Numbered from the stretch's first letter, positions 53,481 to 62,260 are shown. The stretch: 64,000 nucleotides of DNA from Sphingobacteriales bacterium 50-39 (GCA_001898505.1 MKTZ01000025.1:434001-498000), one strand, 5' to 3'. Notes: generated by a model not told the origin, from the letters alone. Made by a program: numbers and translations.

Positions 53481-53978
53481 TTATTGCTTCTGAACGTCAG
53501 CGCTGGTTGAGCTTTTTACCTCCACATTGGCGGAAGAGCTTTTCGAGGCATTGGCCGAACCGCTGGCCTGGGCGGAAGTCGAGCTGTGTACATTGGCGTC
53601 TGCCTTTGTATCCTTTACCTTGTTGACGGCAGCAGAGGTCTTACCTTCAATCTGACGGCTGTCGGCCGATGCTTTGGCCTCGGCCTGGTGGCTGGCGGAC
53701 ACGGTGGTCGCTTCTGCCTCGTGGCCGGTATTGGCAGCAGCGGATGTCGTAGCCTTCGCCTCAGCCGTACCAGCAGCCTTCACATGACTGACAGTAGCCG
53801 TCGTCGCAGCCGTAGTTGTCCGCAAAGCATTGCTGACGGACGGCGTATTGACAGACGCTGCTGAGCTGAGATGAGTAGAGCTGACGGCGCCCAGCCTGAT
53901 CTGGGCGGACGATGAGTTGCTGATAACAAAAGATGCTCCGGCGAGGAGAGTAACTGCGATGATTTTTTGCGTTTTCAT
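53481..53978 (-). CDS. Secreted low-complexity Ala/Ser/Thr-rich protein, 165 aa
   Basis: The signal peptide (MKTQKIIAVTLLAGASFVIS) is followed by 140 residues dominated by Ala, Ser, Thr, Lys and Glu (VSHVKAAGTAEAKATTSAAA, EGKTSAAVNKVKDTKADANV). There are few hydrophobic and no aromatic residues in the mature part, and no Cys. It is probably disordered or forms an extended alanine-rich helix, and could be O-glycosylated: in Bacteroidota the signal is D followed by S/T then a hydrophobic residue, which I do not clearly see here. Candidates are a cell-surface spacer, antifreeze-like or stress protein. I assign no function. A terminator of the opposite operon lies just upstream. Confidence 0.72.
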   Translation of the reverse strand: MKTQKIIAVTLLAGASFVISNSSSAQIRLGAVSSTHLSSAASVNTPSVSNALRTTTAATTATVSHVKAAGTAEAKATTSAAANTGHEAEATTVSASHQAEAKASADSRQIEGKTSAAVNKVKDTKADANVHSSTSAQASGSANASKSSSANVEVKSSTSADVQKQ

Positions 53979-54061
53979 AATTCCTATTTTTTAGTGTGAG
54001 TGATTGTACTCTTATATCAACCCTCCCTACACCTTGTTACCCCCCTCCCGAAAAATATTTT

Positions 54062-54115
54062 AAAAAAAGATCCCCTTTCCCAATTTGGGATCATATGCTC
54101 AAATCGGGAAAGGGG
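54062..54115 (-). terminator. Intrinsic terminator of the SusC/SusD-creatininase operon
   Basis: CCCCTTTCCC (54072-54081) pairs with GGGAAAGGGG (54106-54115), and after one mismatch ATTTG pairs with CAAAT, leaving a 12-nt loop. On the minus strand the stem is followed by ATC and seven T (54062-54068). It lies about 195 bp past the creatininase stop. The same element lies 38-81 bp upstream of the sigma-54-type promoter on the other strand, so a second role as an activator site cannot be excluded. Confidence 0.65.
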
Positions 54116-54152
54116 CATACGGAATAGGTATTGATCTTCAATCTGATACGGG

Positions 54153-54168
54153 TGGCACGCGGGTTGCC
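54153..54168 (+). promoter_or_regulatory. Sigma-54 (RpoN) type promoter
   Basis: TGGCACGCGGGTTGCC contains TGGCAC and TTGC with the correct 5-nt spacing and the G after TGGCAC, a full match to the -24/-12 consensus (TGGCACGnnnnTTGC). Transcription would begin near 54180, about 17 nt before the ATG of the 38-residue protein at 54197. No enhancer-binding protein is encoded nearby. The motif lies in a gap with no overlapping gene, which raises its credibility. Confidence 0.6.
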
Positions 54169-54196
54169 TTATTCAATATGTACAAATAGCACAACT

Positions 54197-54313
54197 ATGA
54201 AAAAGATCCATGCCGCCCTTAATAATGAAAACCCTGCCACCATTCAAGGCGTTATTGTAGCTTTTGTCGCAGGTTGCCTGGCCGCGATCCTATTCTGGTA
54301 TTTTATCATCTAA
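54197..54313 (+). CDS. Small single-pass membrane protein, 38 aa
   Basis: Sequence begins MKKIHAALNNENPATIQGV and continues through one hydrophobic helix (IVAFVAGCLAAILFWYFII) that ends the protein. A short basic/polar N-terminus with a C-terminal anchor suggests an inner-membrane peptide with its head in the cytoplasm, or a type I-like toxin or regulator. I choose the ATG at 54197, since it follows a strong sigma-54-type promoter by a normal leader length; upstream codons from 54131 lie inside the promoter. The stop overlaps the stop of the convergent creatininase gene by 4 bp. Reality rests on promoter plus composition, not homology. Confidence 0.6.
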   Translation: MKKIHAALNNENPATIQGVIVAFVAGCLAAILFWYFII

Positions 54314-55179
54314 GGTTCTTTTACCTTGTCATAGAATTCCTTTTGGAGCTCCAGTGTCTTGGTGTCCGCCTTCACCGTCTTTATAGCTTTTTCTAAAGAG
54401 CCCACCATATAGTCAGTCACAAATTTACCCAGCTCCCGCGTTGCTTTAGCGCCCTCCCCGGCATAATGATTCGGGTAAGAAGCATACCACCATATGGCCG
54501 TGTATACACCCGGAACAGATAGCCGCTGTTGATTCGCGCCCGACTCGATAGTTGCGCTGTCCATTTTTACCAGCTCGGGTCGCATATATAATAATACAGA
54601 CGTCTCTCTTTCCCCTGCATGTCCGTCGGTGGCGGGATCGCTCTTATGCAATTTGGCATAGCCTGCCTTATAGGTCGAGTCCAGTTCCGGCTGGAAATAA
54701 TAGACGGCATAGTCATGCCGCTTCTCCAGGCGTGTCTGTATGAAATAGCGAAGGAATTCAGGATTGCCTCCGTGCACATTCACGATGACGATCTTGTTGA
54801 ACCCGTTCCGCGCTATCTCATCGCAGGTATTTTCCAGTAATTCCCAGACCACTTTCTCCGGCAGGGCAAAAGCTCCCGGCTCGTGCTTTGCCTCATTGAT
54901 CTGGCCATAGAAATAATCCGGGAAGACGACGGCATATTCTTTTTTTGTCGCCCTCGCGGCCCATTCCCTCACCTGGATAAGGTCCGATCCGATAGGAGCA
55001 TGCGGACCGTGTTTTTCCAGTATGCCGATGGGGAGGATACAGGTACGGGAAGACCTTTCCAGCGCCCTGGGCCAGTCGCTGGCGGTCAGTTCATCCCAAC
55101 GGCAGGGAAGGTTCTGTGCGGAGGCAACGGTTACCAGCAGCAGTAAAATAGACAGTAGCTTGATCTTTCGCATATGCAT
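54310..55179 (-). CDS. Creatininase-family amidohydrolase, exported, 289 aa
   Basis: Member of the creatinine amidohydrolase fold, with an N-terminal leader (KIKLLSILLLLVTVASAQ) placing it in the periplasm. Metal-site motifs are CILPIGILEKHGPHAPIGSD, FNKIVIVNVHGGNPEFLRYF and DGHAGERETSVLLYMRPEL, which hold the Glu, His and Asp ligands of the two metals. Substrates of exported members are unknown; relatives cleave creatinine, amides or lactams. It is the last gene of the second SusC/SusD unit, 2 bp after susD, so a nitrogen-containing or amide-bearing nutrient may be imported. An alternative start lies two codons in (MRKIKLL). Confidence 0.9.
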   Translation of the reverse strand: MHMRKIKLLSILLLLVTVASAQNLPCRWDELTASDWPRALERSSRTCILPIGILEKHGPHAPIGSDLIQVREWAARATKKEYAVVFPDYFYGQINEAKHEPGAFALPEKVVWELLENTCDEIARNGFNKIVIVNVHGGNPEFLRYFIQTRLEKRHDYAVYYFQPELDSTYKAGYAKLHKSDPATDGHAGERETSVLLYMRPELVKMDSATIESGANQQRLSVPGVYTAIWWYASYPNHYAGEGAKATRELGKFVTDYMVGSLEKAIKTVKADTKTLELQKEFYDKVKEP

Positions 55180-55180
55180 C

Positions 55181-56974
55181 TTATTTATATCCTTGATTTT
55201 GGGTCAGCGTCGGCTTGCCATTGACGGTGGTCAGGTCGATCTGATTCAGCGGGATGGGCCAATATTCATTTTTGTTCGCCGTAAACTTGCCGCCCACCAC
55301 ATCGGTCGTATACTGGCTTTCGAACTGGAAATAATTGTTCAACGTAGCAGCCGCCAGCCCCCATCTCGCCAGGTCGAAAAATCGGTAGCCCTCCATCCCC
55401 AGCTCCAGCTTCCGTTCGAAATAGATGGCCTTTAACGCAAAGTCCTTGTCGGTAAAGGCGCCATTCGGATACGGACCGATCTTATAGTTGGCGGCCGGCG
55501 TATTGGTAAAGCCTGCCGCAGGGTTGGTATCATCGACATAGGTATGCACCCAGCTACCCGGTCTGTCGGCTATACGGTGCCGTACCCGGTTGACATATCC
55601 TTCCGCCACATCCAGATTCCCCTGCTGGGCTTCTACTTCCGCCGCCATCAGCAGCACGTCGGCAAATCGAATGACAAATACATTGATGGCCGATCCGGGC
55701 GCCCATTGTGAATTGTCCCCGTCGGTATTGGTGCTGACATTCCACCAGACATTTTTGATAGGAGAGAAGGGGCCCGCATAGCTTTGCGCCCGTATCCAGT
55801 CATTGCCGGGATGCACGCCATAGTCCAGGTAAGGGATGCCCCTGCGGCCTACCGTCCAGTCCAGCCGTGGATCGAGATTGCCGGCGTCGGGCGTAAAAGG
55901 ATCCGTGGACAATAGCCCCTGGTCATTCTTTACGGGATGACTGTTGTAGTCGTCCAGGTAGGGCAGGCCATTGGCATCGGTACGATAGGAGTTGACCAGG
56001 TCGATGCTGGGCTGAAAAAAGCCACAGCAGGTAAAGGGTATGCCTGTACCATACGGGAAGTTCAGCATATCACCCTGGTTGGCCTTGGAGATGGAGCCGG
56101 GAATGGCATTGGCCGCATTTTCCACGACAAAGATCGCCTCCGGATTGGCCGTCTCCTGTGAAGGACGGTAATTGTCCTCGAAGCTTGGATTGAGATCATA
56201 GGTCAACCCATTGGATGTATTGCCATTGGTGATCACATCTGTGAAGATAGGCTCCGCATCGGAATATTTCTTTTCAAAAAGATAGGTCTTTGCCAGGTAC
56301 GCCCCCGCCGCCCATTTATTCGCCCGGCCAATATCCGTCTGGGTGGAGGGAAGACTGTCGTAGGCGAACCTGAAGTCATCCTCGATCTTCGGCCAGATAT
56401 CGACGGTATTGATGGGCTTGAGGTCGGTGCTCGTCTCGTCTATCCAGGGAAGATTATTGAACATACGCTTGATCGTAAAATAATAATGCCCTCTTAAAAA
56501 GCGCGCCTGCGCCTTGACATTTGTTTTTTCATCGTTGGACATATCCTTTACCTGCTCCAGCGTCTTTAGCACGAAATTGCACCGGGTGATCCCTTCATAC
56601 ACGGCCTTCCACTTGTCATCCAGCAGGGAATTATTGGACGCCACGCTGAAATTGAGGATAGGTATCATGACGATCTGATCACCCCCGTCGCTGCCTTTAT
56701 GCGCATCTCCGCCGGCGACGCTGCCAAAGAGCCAGTTGCTGGGAGCGCATGCCCAGGCATTGCCGCCACCCAGGCTTTGGATATTGCCCGCGGCCTCATC
56801 ATAATCCTGTCCGTCCAGGGCGGCATAGGCGCCGATCAGCAGCGCATTGACCCCTTTCTTGCTTACCATATTGTCGGGCTGCAATGAACCCTGGGGTTGT
56901 CGGTCTAAAAAGCTCTTGCGGCAGCCGCAGCATAGAAAGAGCAGTAGTATGGTATAATTTATAATGAATCTCAT
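55181..56974 (-). CDS. SusD/RagB-family lipoprotein (second locus), 597 aa
   Basis: Lipoprotein signal ends LFLCCGC (C18) followed by RKSFLDRQPQGSLQPDNMVS. The family patterns GVNALLIGAYAALDGQDYDE, VKAQARFLRGHYYFTIKRMF, AYLAKTYLFEKKYSDAEPIF, VNRVRHRIADRPG and IYFERKLELGMEGYRFFDLA, then RWGLA, are all present. It is the surface lid of the partner SusC upstream (23 bp gap). This pair has no FecI/FecR genes beside it and its SusC lacks STN, so regulation differs from the first locus. Confidence 0.95.
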   Translation of the reverse strand: MRFIINYTILLLFLCCGCRKSFLDRQPQGSLQPDNMVSKKGVNALLIGAYAALDGQDYDEAAGNIQSLGGGNAWACAPSNWLFGSVAGGDAHKGSDGGDQIVMIPILNFSVASNNSLLDDKWKAVYEGITRCNFVLKTLEQVKDMSNDEKTNVKAQARFLRGHYYFTIKRMFNNLPWIDETSTDLKPINTVDIWPKIEDDFRFAYDSLPSTQTDIGRANKWAAGAYLAKTYLFEKKYSDAEPIFTDVITNGNTSNGLTYDLNPSFEDNYRPSQETANPEAIFVVENAANAIPGSISKANQGDMLNFPYGTGIPFTCCGFFQPSIDLVNSYRTDANGLPYLDDYNSHPVKNDQGLLSTDPFTPDAGNLDPRLDWTVGRRGIPYLDYGVHPGNDWIRAQSYAGPFSPIKNVWWNVSTNTDGDNSQWAPGSAINVFVIRFADVLLMAAEVEAQQGNLDVAEGYVNRVRHRIADRPGSWVHTYVDDTNPAAGFTNTPAANYKIGPYPNGAFTDKDFALKAIYFERKLELGMEGYRFFDLARWGLAAATLNNYFQFESQYTTDVVGGKFTANKNEYWPIPLNQIDLTTVNGKPTLTQNQGYK

Positions 56975-56997
56975 AACTTCTTTTTTTAAGATGACAA

Positions 56998-59900
56998 TCA
57001 GAATTTAAGATTTACACCGGCGATGAACTGGCGGGTGTTGGGATAGGAGCCTTCGTCGATAGCGAATTCCGTAACACCCTTGCCGTTGATCTCAGGGTCC
57101 TGGCCGGAGTACCTGGTGATCGTGAACAGATTCGTCGCCTGTACATAGATCCGCAAATTATCGATACCCAGCCTGGACAGGGGAGATTTGGGAAGCGTAT
57201 AGCCCAGCACCAGGTTCTTTGCCCGGAGATAAGACCCATCCTCGATATAATAGGAGTTCGGAACGCCGTTGGTGCTTGCATAACCTTGCACTTCCGGTAA
57301 GGGCACTTTGGCATTGTGATGCGCGGATGTCCAGGCGTCATACAGCGCAATATGGCTCTTGGCCCCCGAGAAGGAGGGATAGAAATCCGTCCACCAGCTC
57401 ACCTGGTTCCAGATCTTGTTCCCCTGTGATCCATAGACGAAGATGCTGCAATCAAAATTCTTATAGGTCAGCCCCAGGTTGAGCCCATAGCTGAAGCTGG
57501 GACTTGGATTGCCCAAAAAGGTCCGGTCGTCGGAAGTGATCTGCCCATCCCCGTTGACGTCGGCATAGCGGAACCGTCCCACGCCTTCATCTGTCTGATA
57601 GGTGGCGTCAGACGCACCGGTGGTCTGCTGCGCCTTTTGATCGGCATGGGTGATCTCATCCGCGCTGTTCCAGAAACCGATGATCTTATAGCCATAAAAA
57701 GATCCCACGGCATGACCCACCTGGTTCTTGATGAACTTGTCCCCAAAAGTCCGTCCATCACCGGAATAGAAATAGTCTACGTCGTCGGTGACCTTGGTGA
57801 TCCTGTTGTGGTAGGTGGTAAATGTCAGCGTACCGTCGAACTTGAGGTCACGGGTGAGATCCGCATGACCGCTGACGGAGATATCGACACCGGTATTTTT
57901 CATTTGAGCGATATTGACATAGGGAGCCACAGCCCGTCCATAGGTCCCGGGCAGCTCGGGATTGAACAGCAGGTCCTTGATATTTTTCATGTAGTAGTCT
58001 GCCGTGATATTGATAGCTCCCCTGAATAGGGTGGCGTCGAATCCGATATTGGTATTGATATCCTTTTCCCATTTGGCATCCGGGTTGCCAAACCGCCCCT
58101 GCTCGAAGCCTTGCGTAACGGAATTGTTCGACCCCGTGATGTCGTAGTAGGAAGATTCCTTGTTGGCGATATAGGTGCTGAACGCATTGTCGGAACTGAG
58201 ATTGATCTGGTTGCCCATGATCCCCCAGCCGCCGCGTATCTTCAGATCGCTGAGCCATCTGATGCCTTTCATAAAGTCTTCTTCGGACAGCCGCCAGGCG
58301 GCCGTTACGGCGGGGAACCATCCATACTGATGGGTCTTGAACTTCGACGATCCATCCCTGCGTAGGGTGCCGCTGAGCAGGTACCTGTCCTTAAAGCCGT
58401 AGTCGAATCGTGCGAACTGCGACCAGAGACCTTCCGAAGCCCGCGTGCTGGCGCTCTGCACCGATCCCGAGCCGGTCGTCAGGGTCGTAAAGTTCGGATC
58501 GAACACAAAATAGCCAAACGTCGTTCCATGTAGCGTACCCGAATGAGAGTCATATGCCTCGGTACCCAATAAAAGCTGTAAGCTATGCACCCCGGCAAAT
58601 ACCTTATTATACTGCACGGTATTTGTCCAGGTCCAGGTATTGCCATAATAGGAGTCTTCCGTGTAGCTGTTGGTAAGCTGGTTTTCCTGGTCCTCATAGG
58701 TAGGCCATGAGAAGGAATGCGACTGCCCATTGGTCACCGATCCGCCAAAGCTGGTCCGCAGCGTCAGCCCTTTGACGATATCCGCTTCGGCATACACATT
58801 CCCAAACAGGCGGTTGTCCTGCGTGCGATCGTTGGAAGTACGCTGCTGCACAGCCACGGGGTTGTGAGAATCTCCCAACTGCCCCCCGTAGTTCCCTGCA
58901 TAGTTGCCCTTGACATCGTAGACGGGTATGATCGGTTGCTCCCGGAATGTATAAGCTACCCCACTGTATGCCTGCAGCGCGTCGATATGCGGGTTCATGG
59001 AGATGGAATAGCTTAGGTTCTCACCCACCCGGATGGCTTTCGAGACATTGAAGGAAGTGTTGGCCCGGATGGTATATTTCCGGAGATATGTTTTCATCAG
59101 GATGCCCTGCTGATCATAATAATTAAAAGACATTAGGTATTTCGCCTTGTCCGTGGCGCCGCTGACGCTGATGTTCTGGCTGTTGATCGGCGCATGGGCA
59201 AACACCGTATGGTACCAGTCCGTACCTCTTTTATTGGCCCGGACGATGTGATAGAAATTATTGTAGTCGCCCTGGTCCGTGTAGTTGGGGTTGATATAGT
59301 ACAGCGACGGGTCTACGGACGGATCGCCTTCTTTGGCGCCTTCGGGAAAGATATAATCCGGGAGCACGGGACCGGGACCCACGCCATATAGAGGGTCTGC
59401 CGAAGTGCCTGTTACGGGAGTTCCCGAATTGGACAGCGCGTTGAACTTCAATTGCGCCATGTCCTGCGGGCTCAGGATCCGGAATACATTGCCATGTCTG
59501 GGTGTCTGGGTGCCATAGTAGGCATCGTATGCCACCACCGGTCGCCCCGTCCGGCCTTTTTTGGTGGTGATGATGATGACCCCGTTGGAGGCGCGCGATC
59601 CATAGATGCTGGCAGCGCCCGCATCCTTCAGCACCTGTATCGAGGCCACGTCGTTGGGGTTGAAGTCCGTGATGGTCTGCGTGGGGACGCCGTCGATGAC
59701 ATACAGCGGCGTGTTGTCGCCAAAGGTGTTGATACCGCGGATGCGTACCTGCGGCGCTTCACCGGGCTGACCCGAACCGATGACGGTGACCCCCGCCGCC
59801 TGTCCCTGGAGCTGGTTGGCGATCTGGCTGGTAGGCTGCCGGTTCAGGTTGTCTACATTCACGATGGTGACCGCGCCTGTCAGGTCTTTTCTTCGCTGGG

Positions 59901-60252
59901 AGGTATAGCCCGTAACGACTACATCGTTCAGCACGGCGCTCGATTCTTTCAGCGAAATGTTCAGATTGTCCGGGCCCGTCACATCCGTTTCGATGCTTTC
60001 AAAACCCACCGAAGAAATGACGAGCCTGTTTCTGCCTGCCGGCAGCATGAGGGAAAATTCGCCTGTGTTGGAAGTGGTGGCGGCGAGCTTTGTTCCTTTT
60101 ACAAGGATGGTGGCGCCCACGACAGGCTGATGGCTGGTGGCGTCGGTGACGGTGCCGCTGATCTTTTTCTGGGCCCATGCACTCACTGTCATGCATAGGG
60201 CCACGAGGATAAAGCCGGGTGCAAGGACCCGATGGTTGAGATGTCTTTTCAT
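56998..60252 (-). CDS. SusC/RagA TonB-dependent receptor without STN domain (second locus), 1084 aa
   Basis: Signal peptide (HRVLAPGFILVALCMTVSAW) then a carboxypeptidase-regulatory-like domain (about 28-115: KISGTVTDATSHQPVVGATI, LVKGTKLAATTSNTGEFSLM). The plug includes VVVTGYTSQRRKDLTGAVTI and IQVLKDAGAASIYGSRASNG. A long barrel ends RQFIAGVNLKF with the terminal Phe. The lack of an STN domain means no direct sigma signalling. Ligand unknown; the creatininase-family partner enzyme hints at an amide-containing substrate. The ROK regulator gene lies 105 bp upstream in the same direction and may be the controlling factor. Confidence 0.96.
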   Translation of the reverse strand: MKRHLNHRVLAPGFILVALCMTVSAWAQKKISGTVTDATSHQPVVGATILVKGTKLAATTSNTGEFSLMLPAGRNRLVISSVGFESIETDVTGPDNLNISLKESSAVLNDVVVTGYTSQRRKDLTGAVTIVNVDNLNRQPTSQIANQLQGQAAGVTVIGSGQPGEAPQVRIRGINTFGDNTPLYVIDGVPTQTITDFNPNDVASIQVLKDAGAASIYGSRASNGVIIITTKKGRTGRPVVAYDAYYGTQTPRHGNVFRILSPQDMAQLKFNALSNSGTPVTGTSADPLYGVGPGPVLPDYIFPEGAKEGDPSVDPSLYYINPNYTDQGDYNNFYHIVRANKRGTDWYHTVFAHAPINSQNISVSGATDKAKYLMSFNYYDQQGILMKTYLRKYTIRANTSFNVSKAIRVGENLSYSISMNPHIDALQAYSGVAYTFREQPIIPVYDVKGNYAGNYGGQLGDSHNPVAVQQRTSNDRTQDNRLFGNVYAEADIVKGLTLRTSFGGSVTNGQSHSFSWPTYEDQENQLTNSYTEDSYYGNTWTWTNTVQYNKVFAGVHSLQLLLGTEAYDSHSGTLHGTTFGYFVFDPNFTTLTTGSGSVQSASTRASEGLWSQFARFDYGFKDRYLLSGTLRRDGSSKFKTHQYGWFPAVTAAWRLSEEDFMKGIRWLSDLKIRGGWGIMGNQINLSSDNAFSTYIANKESSYYDITGSNNSVTQGFEQGRFGNPDAKWEKDINTNIGFDATLFRGAINITADYYMKNIKDLLFNPELPGTYGRAVAPYVNIAQMKNTGVDISVSGHADLTRDLKFDGTLTFTTYHNRITKVTDDVDYFYSGDGRTFGDKFIKNQVGHAVGSFYGYKIIGFWNSADEITHADQKAQQTTGASDATYQTDEGVGRFRYADVNGDGQITSDDRTFLGNPSPSFSYGLNLGLTYKNFDCSIFVYGSQGNKIWNQVSWWTDFYPSFSGAKSHIALYDAWTSAHHNAKVPLPEVQGYASTNGVPNSYYIEDGSYLRAKNLVLGYTLPKSPLSRLGIDNLRIYVQATNLFTITRYSGQDPEINGKGVTEFAIDEGSYPNTRQFIAGVNLKF

Positions 60253-60357
60253 AAGCTCTAGTTTGAATGAATAAATAAAATGCTGCTACCAAACAGAGCG
60301 TGACAAATGTTGAAAGTTCACAGGGATGGGGTAGGGAGGGAACGAATTGTATTGCCG

Positions 60358-61551
60358 TTATAAAGCCGTTTGTCCGAATTTTTCCATTACGAGGGCTGCA
60401 GCAGCCAGCAGCGACGCATCATGACCCAGCTGAGAGACCTTTACCCGCGTGTCTTCCGCCAGCCGGGGGATACAGTATTGGTTCAATGCCTGTTGGATGG
60501 GGGCGATCAATATCTTGCCGACCTCGGCGCCTCTGCCGCCCAGTATGATCAGCTCGGGATTGACGATATGTATGAGTATGGCGATGGCCTTGCCTATCTT
60601 GAATCCCATTTCCGTCAGCAGCCCGATGGCGTATTGATCACCCTGGTTGGCGGCGGCCATGATGGCTTCGCTCATTTTTTCGGGACTGTCGACTATTTTC
60701 AGACTGGATATCCTTCCGGCTTTGATCTCTTCCATGGCACGGTGGGCGACGACACGCAGGGTCGCTTCTGTCTCCAGACAGCCGCGCTTGCCGCATTCGC
60801 ATAAGGTGTTGCTCTCCGAGATGGGGATATGGCTCAACTCGCCCGCATAGCCCGTATGTCCACGGAACAGCTCTCCCTTCACGATCATACCCAGCCCGAT
60901 GCCCCAACCGATGTCGATGACCATGACGTCCTGTAGATTTTGAGCCATACCCGCCTTTAGTTCGGCCAGGGCCAGCACGCTGCTGTCATTCTCGATATAC
61001 ACGGGCATATGCAGATGCCGCTCGAGATAGTCCCGCAGGCTTTCCTTGCTGTTGGTGGAGAGATAGGTGAAGTTGATGCCCATCCGGGTATTGACAAAGC
61101 CGGGCATGCTGAAGCCCCCGCCGATGATCTTCTTACGGTCCTTCCCCATGCGGCCGAGGATCCTGGTCAGCGTCTTTGTGAGGATAGCCAGCGCATCCTT
61201 GTTGTTCAGCAGCCGCAGCTCGATGGTCTCGATGGGAAAAATGAACTGATTCGACATGTCGAGTAGGCCTATACGGGTATAAAGTTGGTCTATAGATACG
61301 GAAAGAATATACATCCTGTCCGGCTGAAGGGCATAGATCAGGGGTGGCCGGCCGCCATTGGATGGTGCATATCCCTTCTCGACGATATAGTCCGCATCGA
61401 TGAGCTCGTATAATGATTTGGTGACATGGGGGACGCTTTTGCCCAGGGATTCGCTGAGGTCGTTACACGAGGCCGTGCCAAAAAAATACAGCTGGCTTAT
61501 CAGTCTGTACTTCAATTGAGTAGTGAATGGAATGGTTGGCCGGGCGATCAT
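60358..61551 (-). CDS. ROK-family transcriptional regulator, 397 aa
   Basis: N-terminal winged helix (about 12-70: LKYRLISQLYFFGTASCNDL, SESLGKSVPHVTKSLYELID) joined to a ROK sugar-kinase-like domain: VMVIDIGWGIGLGMIVKGEL, then FRGHTGYAGELSHIPISES and the zinc-binding CECGKRGCLETEATLRV with three conserved Cys. This is NagC/Mlc/XylR type, normally a repressor released by a sugar or amino sugar. It is divergent from the KDPG-type aldolase gene, with AT-rich palindromes between, and upstream of the second susC in the same direction. Both are candidate targets. Confidence 0.93.
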   Translation of the reverse strand: MIARPTIPFTTQLKYRLISQLYFFGTASCNDLSESLGKSVPHVTKSLYELIDADYIVEKGYAPSNGGRPPLIYALQPDRMYILSVSIDQLYTRIGLLDMSNQFIFPIETIELRLLNNKDALAILTKTLTRILGRMGKDRKKIIGGGFSMPGFVNTRMGINFTYLSTNSKESLRDYLERHLHMPVYIENDSSVLALAELKAGMAQNLQDVMVIDIGWGIGLGMIVKGELFRGHTGYAGELSHIPISESNTLCECGKRGCLETEATLRVVAHRAMEEIKAGRISSLKIVDSPEKMSEAIMAAANQGDQYAIGLLTEMGFKIGKAIAILIHIVNPELIILGGRGAEVGKILIAPIQQALNQYCIPRLAEDTRVKVSQLGHDASLLAAAALVMEKFGQTAL

Positions 61552-61573
61552 TCCGCAGATAGTTTTAGTGTTG

Positions 61574-61604
61574 GTTTATAAACTTAATAAAATATTTAAT
61601 AAGT
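61574..61604. promoter_or_regulatory. Candidate ROK operator between regulator and aldolase genes
   Basis: GTTTATAAAC (61574-61583) is a perfect 10-bp palindrome. Next to it, 61582-61604 reads ACTTAATAAA-ATA-TTTAATAAGT, an inverted repeat with 9 of 10 arm positions paired. NagC/Mlc-type ROK repressors bind similar AT-rich dyads. The site is central in the 85-bp divergent gap, well placed to control both genes. The symmetry is seen; binding is inferred. Confidence 0.5.
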
Positions 61605-61636
61605 GCCAAGTATTTGCTAAACCTTATTTTTATATC

Positions 61637-62260
61637 ATGACCGTCCTGGAAGAGATACTGAAGCATAAAATAGTGGCCATTCTGCGGCGTGTCCGTCCGG
61701 ATGCCGTATCCGGTATTGCCGCCGCCCTCTATGCCGGGGGGATCCGGTGTCTCGAGATAACGCTCAACTCCCCCGATGCGTTTTCGGTCCTCAAATCCCT
61801 GACGGCAAAGATGGGGAACCATTTACTGATAGGCGCGGGGACAGTGCTTGACGCCACGGAGGCCCGGCAGGCCCTTCATGCGGGCGCCCGGTTTATCATT
61901 TCCCCCACACTGGACATCCCGACGATCCAGTATACCCGCCAGGCGGGTGCGGTCAGCATTCCCGGAGCCTTTACCGCCACCGAGATCCTCACGGCCTATC
62001 GCAATGGCGCCGACATCGTAAAGGTTTTTCCTGCCTCGGTAGGTGTTGCTTATTTCAGGGACCTGCGGGCGCCCCTGTCCCATATCCCCCTGATGCCCAC
62101 GGGAGGGATCAACCTGGAGAATATCCGGGACTATCATAAGGCCGGTGCGGTAGCCTTCGGAGTGGGCAGCGCCCTGGTGGATGGCAGACAGCCCGTGACG
62201 GAGGAGTATCTGCAGGAACTGACGGCATTAGCACGCAGGTATTCCGAGATCCTTCCGTAG
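61637..62260 (+). CDS. eda: KDPG/KHG-type aldolase, 207 aa
   Basis: Class I aldolase that cleaves 2-keto-3-deoxy-6-phosphogluconate or 4-hydroxy-2-oxoglutarate through a Schiff base. The ATG at 61637 gives MTVLEEILKHKIVAILRRVR; a longer frame from 61523 covers the operator region. Motifs are IRCLEITLNSPDAFSVLKSL (Glu), LIGAGTVLDATEA and NGADIVKVFPASVG with Schiff-base K129, then LMPTGGINLENIRDY. It has no kinase or dehydratase next to it. By position it answers to the ROK regulator. It could serve uronate or fuconate-type acids too, but there is no direct evidence for that. Confidence 0.92.
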   Translation: MTVLEEILKHKIVAILRRVRPDAVSGIAAALYAGGIRCLEITLNSPDAFSVLKSLTAKMGNHLLIGAGTVLDATEARQALHAGARFIISPTLDIPTIQYTRQAGAVSIPGAFTATEILTAYRNGADIVKVFPASVGVAYFRDLRAPLSHIPLMPTGGINLENIRDYHKAGAVAFGVGSALVDGRQPVTEEYLQELTALARRYSEILP

